Source of the DNA: Lachnospiraceae bacterium
GTDB taxonomy: Bacteria; Bacillota_A; Clostridia; Lachnospirales; Lachnospiraceae
Assembly (NCBI GenBank): GCA_018365895.1
Contig: JAGZJD010000105.1
Location: 1 to 6,136 of the forward strand
Reading direction: 5' to 3'
Length of the DNA stretch: 6,136 nucleotides
Part shown: positions 1 through 5,223 of the stretch, piece by piece
How positions within the stretch are numbered: position 1 is the first letter of the stretch
How the letters are laid out: each line of letters starts with the position of its first letter
Position numbers and translations under genes: made by a program
The notes under the pieces: model-generated
The model's input: the letters and a program-made list of their open reading frames with translations, nothing else
Database searches by the model: none
Told to the model about the DNA's origin: nothing

Positions 1-572
1 GACAGTGCATAATCACGTACACTGAGATGATGTTCATCGGCAGGAAGAGGAGTAACCTGAAAAGTGCCCCCGCATTTGAAAGCAAGACCTCCGGAAATCA
101 CTCCCATCCATTTACGAAGACTTACTGCAACATAATCAACATCAGCAAAGCATCCGGATGGTGAAAGAGCAGTGTGAGTAGTATCCTGCATGACAGTTAC
201 ACCGTGACGTCTACATTTTCTGACAAACTCAGGGTCAAAAGTAGAAAATCCATAATAACCGGTAATGAGAAGAAAACTGATTTTATCGATCAAAGTTTCA
301 TCAAATTGCGGTACAAGATGTTCGTCTACATCATAATAGTAGATTTCATAGTTTGCTTTGACGAAACAACCAGTTACTGTTTCACAGGTGTAAGATGGCA
401 GATAGGCTACCCGTCTCTGATCAGTTAGCATAGAGTCTTGCAAACAGTAATAAATGGCACATCGTCCTGACATTAAATGTTTCATGTCTGTGGCTGATGG
501 ACACATTCTGATTGCATAATTTGTTTCTGCTCCTGATGTTTCTTCATACGGAAAAAATCCTCCAATTTCCAT
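1..572 (-). CDS. PLP-dependent fold-type-I aminotransferase, DegT/DnrJ/EryC1-like (C-terminus outside window)
   Basis: The minus strand reads open from an ATG at 572 to the window edge (190 codons, no stop), behind a strong AAGGAGG at 581-587. Seen directly: SGR-AIYY near residues 35-42, LPSYTC at 58-63, an acidic residue in MQDTTH (D130) followed by DVDYVAVSLRKWMG (K154) and GG at 161-162. In fold-type-I PLP enzymes, an Asp that contacts the pyridine nitrogen and a Lys about 25 residues later that forms the Schiff base have this layout, so D130 and K154 are the likely cofactor residues. The SGR, YTC and S-x-x-K-W-GG pattern resembles DegT/DnrJ/EryC1-type sugar or small-molecule aminotransferases. 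The protein should be cytoplasmic. The gene follows the RpiR regulator by 31 bp on the same strand with no terminator between, so they are probably cotranscribed. The substrate cannot be told; a cysteine-desulfurase-like or lyase role is possible, since the C-terminal half is missing. Confidence 0.8.
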   Translation of the reverse strand, partial: MEIGGFFPYEETSGAETNYAIRMCPSATDMKHLMSGRCAIYYCLQDSMLTDQRRVAYLPSYTCETVTGCFVKANYEIYYYDVDEHLVPQFDETLIDKISFLLITGYYGFSTFDPEFVRKCRRHGVTVMQDTTHTALSPSGCFADVDYVAVSLRKWMGVISGGLAFKCGGTFQVTPLPADEHHLSVRDYAL

Positions 573-603
573 AAATATTACCTCCTTTGTATTTATATAT
601 TCT

Positions 604-1446
604 TTATGAAGAAAGAGTATCCATAAAATCCTGCCTTTTTGCTGGTGGCAGAAGATCCATAGCAAGGTAAGAAGAAATTAAGTTAACCATTGCTATCGGA
701 AGAGTTAATGAATTATAAAAAATCTCAGTTTTGGTTTGGCAGATCAATATATATTGACTAAAAGGTACAGCTGGAGAAGAATGGTCATCTGTGATAGTGA
801 GTATAGAAGCACAACTTTTTTCTGCTTTTTTTGCAATACTTTCCATAGGAAAATAATATTTTGGAAAAGAAAAGAAAATTACCATGTCATCTTCATTCAA
901 TGATTCCAGTTGCTTTTGAGTATCGGCAATATCTTCAAGATCTACAAGAGATACATTCAAAAATAAAAGCCTCATTCGAAATGCAAGAAATTCACCTGGA
1001 ATCTTAGAAATATCGTGGGCAAATATGAAGATTCGTTTTTTTTCTTTTATTGTTTTACATATGTTTGCAATATCATCAAGATTGAGAGTTGAGAAAAAAT
1101 CGGAAGCTGCTTTTATCTCCGTATTACATATATTTAAAAGAAGTGCCGCTTTTTCTGATTCATTCGGACATGTGTTTGTCGGTATATTATAGTCAGATGC
1201 TGAAACTTTTTGAATCATATGTTGTGTATAATTACGAAATTCATCTTTCAATTCTAAAAAACTGTTACAGCCTACTTTCTGACAAAAACGAAGAAGGGTA
1301 AGTTCTGAAGATGAAGTGTTGTGGCTTAACTGTGCGAGCGTTATATAACAAATATCTCCCGGATTTGATGTCATGTAATCTGCAATACTTTTTTGTTTTC
1401 TTGTAAACTGCGGATATAGTTCTTTAATTCGATCTAAAATATTCAT
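604..1446 (-). CDS. RpiR/MurR-family transcriptional regulator (HTH plus SIS-like domain)
   Basis: This 280-residue protein has the usual family length and order. An N-terminal HTH_6-type domain (about 1-77) contains FTRKQKSIADYM (14-25), DICYITLAQLSHNTSSSELTLLRF (about 31-54) and the family's closing CQKVGCNSFLELKDEF pattern. A SIS-like domain follows at about 125-260. RpiR proteins normally sense phosphosugars with the SIS domain and repress or activate neighbouring catabolic genes. Here the usual S-x-S-G-x-T phosphate loop is replaced by FSFPKYY (192-198), and the first glycine-rich loop by FAHDISK (142-148), so a phosphosugar ligand is doubtful. The later ITDDHSSPAVPFSQYIL stretch (218-234) matches the family's ITD-SP-A-AD segment. 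The start is supported by AAAGGAG at 1453-1459, 6 nt upstream. It is divergent from the symporter operon and sits over shared operator-like repeats, so it is probably autoregulated and probably controls that operon. The family call is firm; ligand and sign of regulation are inferred. Confidence 0.92.
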   Translation of the reverse strand: MNILDRIKELYPQFTRKQKSIADYMTSNPGDICYITLAQLSHNTSSSELTLLRFCQKVGCNSFLELKDEFRNYTQHMIQKVSASDYNIPTNTCPNESEKAALLLNICNTEIKAASDFFSTLNLDDIANICKTIKEKKRIFIFAHDISKIPGEFLAFRMRLLFLNVSLVDLEDIADTQKQLESLNEDDMVIFFSFPKYYFPMESIAKKAEKSCASILTITDDHSSPAVPFSQYILICQTKTEIFYNSLTLPIAMVNLISSYLAMDLLPPAKRQDFMDTLSS

Positions 1447-1482
1447 AGAAATCTCCTTTAAGTAAAGAAATATTTATCTTGC

Positions 1483-1508
1483 AAAATATAAAGTAAATAC
1501 TTTACTTT
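1483..1508. promoter_or_regulatory. Operator-like site 1: direct-repeat copy leading into a perfect inverted repeat
   Basis: AAAATATAAAGTAAA (1483-1497) is the first of two identical 15-bp copies. Its end forms AAAGTAAA-TAC-TTTACTTT (1490-1508), a perfect 8-bp inverted repeat with a 3-bp centre, the size expected for a dimeric helix-turn-helix protein. It overlaps the -35 of the plus promoter and the start point of the minus promoter. The RpiR protein encoded next door is the obvious candidate to bind it; this is inferred. Confidence 0.6.
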
Positions 1509-1529
1509 TTGTATTATATCATGTATAGT
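1501..1529 (+). promoter_or_regulatory. Predicted sigma-A promoter of the symporter-hydrolase operon
   Basis: TTTACT (1501-1506) and TATAGT (1524-1529) are separated by 17 bp, four and five matches to the consensus hexamers. Transcription would start near 1536, giving a leader of about 100 nt before the first gene. The -35 hexamer is the right half of the perfect inverted repeat at 1490-1508, and the start falls in the second repeat copy. A repressor on these sites would block polymerase. The promoter interleaves with the oppositely directed RpiR promoter. Confidence 0.55.
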
Positions 1530-1541
1530 TTAAAATATAAA
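1513..1541 (-). promoter_or_regulatory. Predicted sigma-A promoter of the RpiR gene
   Basis: Reading the minus strand, a perfect TATAAT (plus coordinates 1513-1518) has an extended TGn element (1519-1521) and a TTTATA -35 (1536-1541) at exactly 17 bp. Transcription would start near 1506, giving a leader of about 60 nt. The -35 hexamer lies inside the second copy of the 15-bp direct repeat, and the start point lies inside the inverted repeat. This is consistent with autoregulation by a protein bound there. Confidence 0.65.
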
Positions 1542-1560
1542 GTAAAGTATGCACTTTATT
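1532..1560. promoter_or_regulatory. Operator-like site 2: second direct-repeat copy with a looser dyad
   Basis: AAAATATAAAGTAAA recurs exactly at 1532-1546, 49 bp after the first copy. It continues into a weaker dyad: ATAAAGT (1537-1543) pairs with ACTTTAT (1553-1559), and a shorter AAAGT-ATGC-ACTTT (1544-1557) lies within. It covers the -35 of the minus-strand promoter and the start point of the plus-strand promoter. Cooperative binding to both sites would shut both promoters. Confidence 0.5.
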
Positions 1561-1616
1561 TACAAAAATTTGTACTGAGGGCAGAAATGTATTAAAGTGA
1601 CAGAAAATTCAACAAA

Positions 1617-1622
1617 AGGAGG
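1617..1622 (+). promoter_or_regulatory. Ribosome binding site with long spacing, first operon gene
   Basis: AGGAGG ends 12 nt before the ATG at 1635, longer than the 6-10 nt seen at the other genes here. A nearer ATG at 1624 is only 1 nt from the site and opens a four-codon frame that ends in a TGA overlapping the real start. The 1635 start is kept because it gives the membrane protein. Confidence 0.6.
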
Positions 1623-1634
1623 AATGAAGTACCT

Positions 1635-1907
1635 ATGAAAAAATTATTTGAAAAACATTTTGAGGGAACATGGACGGTTATATTTTTAATCTGTTTCTTT
1701 TTTATCATGATTCCTTTTCCTTTTTTCTACAGTGAGACATACATCCCATCCCTTGGTGGTGTTCCATCTTATGTGTATGGATGGTTGATCAATGCAGCAG
1801 TTGTATTTGCTCTGATCGGTGTATATTACAAAATGTGTATGAAGAGAAAAGAGTATCATGTGTATGATGAAGAAAATGCAGACGATAAGAAGGAGGAGCA
1901 GAAATAA
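1635..1907 (+). CDS. Small two-helix membrane protein, probable partner subunit of the adjacent symporter
   Basis: The 90-residue protein has a short basic N-terminus, a first hydrophobic segment at about 12-32 (rich in F and I, ending PFPFFYS), a loop with Gly/Pro (SLGGVPSYVYGW, 39-50), a second hydrophobic segment at about 48-68, then a basic stop-transfer stretch (KMCMKRK) and an acidic/lysine tail (about 77-90). The two helices should place both ends in the cytoplasm. Small two-helix proteins encoded directly before sodium:solute symporters, such as the DUF997/YhdT protein upstream of PanF and DUF3311 proteins, are a known arrangement. This protein has that size and position, although I cannot assign it firmly to either family. 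Its TAA stop overlaps the symporter ATG by 1 nt (TAATG), which implies translational coupling and roughly matched production. Its role in assembly, stability or transport is inferred. Confidence 0.82.
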   Translation: MKKLFEKHFEGTWTVIFLICFFFIMIPFPFFYSETYIPSLGGVPSYVYGWLINAAVVFALIGVYYKMCMKRKEYHVYDEENADDKKEEQK

Positions 1908-3388
1908 TGGGAGCAGCAGTACAACCATCACCAGGACCATTTTATACTGTCCTGATTATTTATCTTGGAGTTATGGCATTTATCGGCTGGTATGCAAGTC
2001 GTAAAACTTCCAGTTTAGGAGACTTTTTCGTCCTCAGCGGAAAAGCAGGAGCAATCGTTAGTGGTATTGCATATTTTTCTACACAATTTTCTATGGGAAC
2101 ATTTCTTGGAACACCGGGAACAATCTATGGAGTTGGATATGCGGGGATGGCAATTTCCATACCAGGAGCAGTATTTTGTATGATCCTTCCGGCAATTTTA
2201 ATGGGAAGAAAGTTAGTTACATTAGGACATGAATACGGTTTTCTTACAATGGCAGACTATCTGTCAGATCGTTACCATTCTAAAAAAATGGGCGGTATTC
2301 TTGGAGTCATGATGCTGTTCTTCTTAATCCCAATGATGGGAGCACAGATCATCGGAGCAGGTGTTATTGTTCATGTATTTACAGGTCTTCCGGAGTGGGT
2401 AGGCGTTGTAGGAATGGGAATTGTAGTAATCCTCTATTGTATGACCGGCGGGATGAAAGGTGCTATGATGACAGACGTAATTCAGGGCTCACTTATGATT
2501 GCAACTGCAGTTGTTACATTTGTTGTATCAATTGTAATGGGTGGAGGTTTTGAAAATATTAACAATACATTGCAGGGAATGAATGAAGCATATCTTACCT
2601 TCCCGGGAGCAAATGGTTATATGCCATGGGCTTATTATGTGTCAAATATTGTACTATGGGCGTTCTTTACAATGGGACAGCCACACTTATTTACAAAGTT
2701 CTTTACAATGAAAGATCATAAGACGATGTTCAAGGCAATTTTCCTTGGAACAGCCGGAATGTTAGTATCTGCAACTTTGATTGAATGGGCGGGAGTTAAT
2801 GGTATTGCATCTATCCAGGGGATTGAAAAGGCAGATCAGATTGTACCGATGATTCTTCAGAGAGGTTTAAATCCGTTCCTGGCTTCTATCTTTATTGCAG
2901 GTATTGTTGCAGCTGGAATGTCTACTATTGATGGAATTCTTGTTACAACAACCGGAGCGGTTACAAGAGATATTTATCAGAAAATTATTAATAAAAAAGC
3001 AGATGATAATAGTGTTATGAAAATGTCTAAGGTAGTAACAGTGTTAATTGGTATTATTGTAATCTGTTTTGGTGTATTCCAGCCTGGAAGTATTTTCGAA
3101 ATCAATCTTTTTGCTTTTTCAGGAATGGCAATTTTTGTAGTACCGGTTTTATTTGGAATGTACTGGAAAAAATCAACAGCGACAGGAGCAATCGCATCAA
3201 TCGTAGTAGGTGTTATCGCACTTCTCGCATTTACATTAGTTCCGGAAGTAAAAGCGCTGGCATTTGGATTCCACGCATTGTTCCCTGCAACAATTTTAGG
3301 TTCTGTTACAATGATTATCACTAGCTTATTGACACAGAAACCACCTCAGGAAACAATTGATCGTCATTTTCTTGTTTTTAATAAATAG
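1907..3388 (+). CDS. Sodium:solute symporter (SSS family), substrate unassigned
   Basis: This 493-residue polytopic membrane protein has the normal length and about 13 hydrophobic helices. SSS hallmarks are present in order: the first helix ending at YASRKTSSLGDFFVLSGK (29-46), FSTQFSMGTFLGTPGTIYGVGYAG (57-80), MADYLSDRY (115-123), TGGMKGAMMTDVIQGSLM (180-197, the family signature region), and AGMSTIDGILVTTTGAVTRDIY (336-357). The Ser-Thr pair at 339-340 in the last block is at the position that binds Na+ in the LeuT-fold members PutP and vSGLT. It should import a small polar solute with Na+ across the cytoplasmic membrane. Overall it looks nearest the PanF-like branch, but that does not fix the substrate. 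The downstream creatininase-family gene suggests a compound with a cyclic or substituted amide. AGGAGG at 1891-1896, within the previous gene, serves as the ribosome binding site, and the start overlaps that gene's stop. No frameshift or truncation is seen. Confidence 0.95.
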   Translation: MGAAVQPSPGPFYTVLIIYLGVMAFIGWYASRKTSSLGDFFVLSGKAGAIVSGIAYFSTQFSMGTFLGTPGTIYGVGYAGMAISIPGAVFCMILPAILMGRKLVTLGHEYGFLTMADYLSDRYHSKKMGGILGVMMLFFLIPMMGAQIIGAGVIVHVFTGLPEWVGVVGMGIVVILYCMTGGMKGAMMTDVIQGSLMIATAVVTFVVSIVMGGGFENINNTLQGMNEAYLTFPGANGYMPWAYYVSNIVLWAFFTMGQPHLFTKFFTMKDHKTMFKAIFLGTAGMLVSATLIEWAGVNGIASIQGIEKADQIVPMILQRGLNPFLASIFIAGIVAAGMSTIDGILVTTTGAVTRDIYQKIINKKADDNSVMKMSKVVTVLIGIIVICFGVFQPGSIFEINLFAFSGMAIFVVPVLFGMYWKKSTATGAIASIVVGVIALLAFTLVPEVKALAFGFHALFPATILGSVTMIITSLLTQKPPQETIDRHFLVFNK

Positions 3389-3409
3389 AGGTTTTAAGGA
3401 GGAATAGTT

Positions 3410-4162
3410 ATGTATTTGGGAAAAATGACAACCTTACAGGCAAAAGAAGCCTTTGAGAAAGATCCCATTATTGTGATTCCGGTAGGAAGTACAGAGCAGC
3501 ATGGAACACAGAGTGCTCTTGGAACAGACTACATGGTTCCGTCTTATATTGCGGATCATATTGCGGATATGGATAATGTAATTGTAGCTCCAAGTGTAAA
3601 TTATGGAGTTTGCCCGTATCATTTGAGTTTTGAGGGAAGTGTAAATATCGGATATGAGGGACTATATATGGTTCTTCACGGAATTATGGATTCTTTAATG
3701 CAGCACGGTGCAAAGAGATTTCTTGTATTAAACGGACATGGTGGAAATACTCCATCTATCGATAGAGCAGCGTTAGAAGTTTATCACAAAGGCGGCATCT
3801 GTGCACAGATTGACTGGTGGAGTCTGGTAGCGCAGCTTGATAGTAAATACAATGGGGGACATGGTGATATTCTGGAAACAGCAGTTATGATGGCAATTGA
3901 TCTGGAATCTGTACATATGGAACTTAGTCAGCCAATGAATCCACAGCACCCGACAGAAAATGTAAAGGCTGCATATATTCAGGCAGTGGACTATAAGGGA
4001 GGAATCGTACGCCTTGTAAGAGATACAAAAGAGATTGCACCAAGTGGCTGGTTTGGACCGTTTGATCCAAAAGAAGCCACCGTGGAATTAGGGCAGGGTG
4101 CATTAGACCTTTCAGTAGAATATGTTCGTGGCTTTATTGATGAATTTCGGAAAATTAATTAA
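3410..4162 (+). CDS. Creatininase-family metal-dependent amidohydrolase
   Basis: At 250 residues it has the family's usual length, with no signal peptide, so it is cytoplasmic. The hallmark motifs are PVGSTEQHG-x8-D (24-40; E29, H31, D40), FEGSVNIG (74-81), LNGHGGN (107-113; H110) and GGHGDILET (149-157; H151, E156). By comparison with Pseudomonas creatininase as I recall it, E29, H31, D40 and H110 match metal ligands E34, H36, D45 and H120; W137 matches W154, and H151 matches the catalytic-region H178. The ligand E122 of creatininase (NGHYEN) is G112 here. NGHGGN is common in other family branches, which include amide and formamide hydrolases and MftE-like peptidases, so the enzyme should be active but is probably not creatininase itself. 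AAGGAGG (3396-3402) lies 7 nt before the ATG and 21 nt separate it from the symporter, which indicates one operon and a role in hydrolysing the imported solute. The stop overlaps the convergent LysR gene. Confidence 0.92.
   Translation: MYLGKMTTLQAKEAFEKDPIIVIPVGSTEQHGTQSALGTDYMVPSYIADHIADMDNVIVAPSVNYGVCPYHLSFEGSVNIGYEGLYMVLHGIMDSLMQHGAKRFLVLNGHGGNTPSIDRAALEVYHKGGICAQIDWWSLVAQLDSKYNGGHGDILETAVMMAIDLESVHMELSQPMNPQHPTENVKAAYIQAVDYKGGIVRLVRDTKEIAPSGWFGPFDPKEATVELGQGALDLSVEYVRGFIDEFRKIN
4155..4162. other. Shared palindromic stop region of two convergent genes
   Basis: The octamer TTAATTAA is its own reverse complement and supplies the TAA stop of the hydrolase (4160-4162, plus) and the TAA stop of the LysR gene (4155-4157, minus). 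The two coding regions overlap by 8 bp. No GC-rich hairpin with a T-run, the form of an intrinsic terminator, is visible around it on either strand. Confidence 0.9.
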
Positions 4163-5099
4163 GTTTTTCTGAGGTAAGTTTGAGAAATTCTTTCATTGCT
4201 TGGCTGAAATATTTTCCGGATTTCCAATAAAAGAACAGATTTCTACAGCTGAGTTTAGAATCTAACTTATAGTAAACTACATTAGGATGGGAAGGAACTT
4301 GTCGGATCAGAGTATCGCTGATGAAAGAAATTCCCATTCCTGAACAGGTAATATTATAAGAAGTCATTTGCTGGTCAAGTTCAAATAATATGTGAGGTGT
4401 GATGTTTTGCTTTTGCAAAATATCCATAGCACGTTTTCTTGTATCGTTGTCCGGTTTTAACAGAATAAAAGAATCGTGTTCGAAAAAACTCAGAGGAACA
4501 GATTCAATGGATTCATTTAAAAAGGAACCGTCTCTTATCATATCTGTAGAGATTTGATAAGAGGTGGTTTTTTTTGCAGAATCTAAATGTTTCGGAACAG
4601 CAAGAAGAAGATGCTCTGTATGGTAATGGCTGTGAGAGAATATTTCTTCATCCAATATACAATTATCAATCATAAAGTCAATTTTCCCGTTTCTTAAGAG
4701 CTCAGAAAGTTCAGAAGTGTTTTCTTCAATCAGTTTTATCTTTACAAGAGGAAAACGCTTGGAAAATTCGCTCATCAGAGGTGGAAGTACCCAAGAAGAA
4801 AAAAGCGTACTTCCGCCGAGGATCAGATTACCGGTTTTCAATCCATCCCAATCGTTGACAAAGTTAGAAAATTCGTGTTCTAAAGAATAAATATGTTCTA
4901 TATATTGGATATATTTTTCACCGCATTCTGTAAGAGTTAATGGCTTTGTACTTCTGTCAAAGACAGGAGCGCCTATTTTCTTTTCAATCCGTTTTACAGT
5001 AGCACTCAAAGAAGGTTGAGAAATAAATAATTTTTTTGCAGCTTTGGAAAAACTTTTTTCTTTATAAACAGTATATATGTATTCCATTCCTTGAAACAT
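4155..5099 (-). CDS. LysR-type transcriptional regulator
   Basis: The 314-residue length is typical. A winged helix-turn-helix covers about 1-60: MEYIYTVYKEKSFSKAAKKLFISQPSLSATVKRIEKKIGAPVFDR contains the family's F-AA--L--SQP-LS--I--LE---G--LF-R pattern. A linker helix and a periplasmic-binding-like effector domain (about 88-300) follow, with GSTLFSSWVLPPLMSEFSKRFPLVKI marking its first lobe. I place the start at 5099 rather than the in-frame ATG at 5117, because AGGAG at 5108-5112 lies 8 nt before 5099 whereas nothing precedes 5117, and the shorter form matches usual LysR N-termini. Such proteins bind DNA as tetramers and respond to a small metabolite. The gene diverges from an aspartase gene across a LysR-box dyad, so aspA is its likely target. 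A role in the convergent symporter operon is possible but has no visible site. The effector is unknown. Confidence 0.93.
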   Translation of the reverse strand: MFQGMEYIYTVYKEKSFSKAAKKLFISQPSLSATVKRIEKKIGAPVFDRSTKPLTLTECGEKYIQYIEHIYSLEHEFSNFVNDWDGLKTGNLILGGSTLFSSWVLPPLMSEFSKRFPLVKIKLIEENTSELSELLRNGKIDFMIDNCILDEEIFSHSHYHTEHLLLAVPKHLDSAKKTTSYQISTDMIRDGSFLNESIESVPLSFFEHDSFILLKPDNDTRKRAMDILQKQNITPHILFELDQQMTSYNITCSGMGISFISDTLIRQVPSHPNVVYYKLDSKLSCRNLFFYWKSGKYFSQAMKEFLKLTSEKLN

Positions 5100-5107
5100 G
5101 ATTTCAA

Positions 5108-5112
5108 CTCCT
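5108..5112 (-). promoter_or_regulatory. Ribosome binding site that decides the LysR start
   Basis: On the minus strand AGGAG is followed by 8 nt and the ATG at 5099. It lies downstream of the alternative ATG at 5117, so it cannot serve that one. This argues that the first six residues of the longer reading are not translated. Confidence 0.8.
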
Positions 5113-5115
5113 AAC

Positions 5116-5131
5116 ATAACTATAAAGTTAT
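5116..5131. promoter_or_regulatory. LysR-box-like dyad, probable recognition site of the adjacent regulator
   Basis: ATAACT-ATAA-AGTTAT is a perfect 6-bp inverted repeat with a 4-bp centre, fitting the T-N11-A type dyad (ATAAC-N6-GTTAT) of LysR-family recognition sites. Its centre lies about 66 bp upstream of the predicted aspartase transcription start (near 5190), the classic recognition-site position. It also lies in the leader of the regulator's own transcript, which suits autorepression. Binding is inferred. Confidence 0.6.
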
Positions 5132-5139
5132 AATTATAA
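5128..5139. repeat. AT-only 12-bp perfect palindrome adjoining the LysR box
   Basis: TTATAATTATAA (5128-5139) reads the same on both strands and shares its first 4 bp with the LysR-box dyad. It could be part of an extended LysR footprint. It could also be chance in very AT-rich DNA, and it contains TATAAT in both directions. Confidence 0.35.
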
Positions 5140-5154
5140 TAAAAATATATGTAT

Positions 5155-5183
5155 TTGATTATATTTTAATAGGAAGATACAAT
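5155..5183 (+). promoter_or_regulatory. Predicted sigma-A promoter of the aspartase gene
   Basis: TTGATT (5155-5160) and TACAAT (5178-5183) are 17 bp apart, four and five matches to consensus. Transcription would start near 5190, leaving a leader of about 34 nt. A LysR tetramer on the dyad at 5116-5131 could extend towards this -35 and contact polymerase. Confidence 0.6.
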
Positions 5184-5191
5184 AAAATCAA
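5163..5191 (-). promoter_or_regulatory. Predicted sigma-A promoter of the LysR gene
   Basis: On the minus strand, TTGATT (5186-5191) and TAAAAT (5163-5168) are 17 bp apart. Transcription would start near 5156 and cross the LysR box. A nearby TATAAT (5158-5163) is an alternative -10 with a poorer -35. This promoter occupies almost the same DNA as the oppositely directed aspartase promoter, so both cannot be used at once. Confidence 0.5.
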
Positions 5192-5223
5192 TAAGAAAAT
5201 CTATCGTTGGAGGAAATGAAAAA

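Noticed and set aside
174..428. Plus-strand open frame of 84 codons
   Set aside because: It lies wholly antisense to the aminotransferase, has no ribosome binding site and shows no recognisable protein pattern.
1456..1467. Short dyad CTTTA-AG-TAAAG overlapping the RpiR ribosome binding site
   Set aside because: It resembles a third operator half-site, but 5-bp arms in AT-rich DNA are expected by chance, and a 2-nt loop cannot form an RNA hairpin.
1624..1638. Four-codon upstream frame (ATG AAG TAC CTA TGA) overlapping the first operon gene's start
   Set aside because: Its ATG is only 1 nt from the AGGAGG, too close for initiation, so a regulatory leader peptide is unlikely.
1686..1940. Minus-strand hydrophobic open frame opposite the small membrane protein
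   Set aside because: Its leucine-rich start is the antisense of the glutamate/lysine-coding tail of the plus-strand gene; the plus-strand gene has the ribosome binding site and operon context.
2977..3321. Minus-strand open frame of 114 codons inside the symporter gene
   Set aside because: It is a shadow of conserved symporter codons, with no start signal and low-complexity content.
5100..5117. Longer LysR reading starting at 5117
   Set aside because: No ribosome binding site precedes it, and the good AGGAG lies inside this extension at the right distance for the 5099 start.
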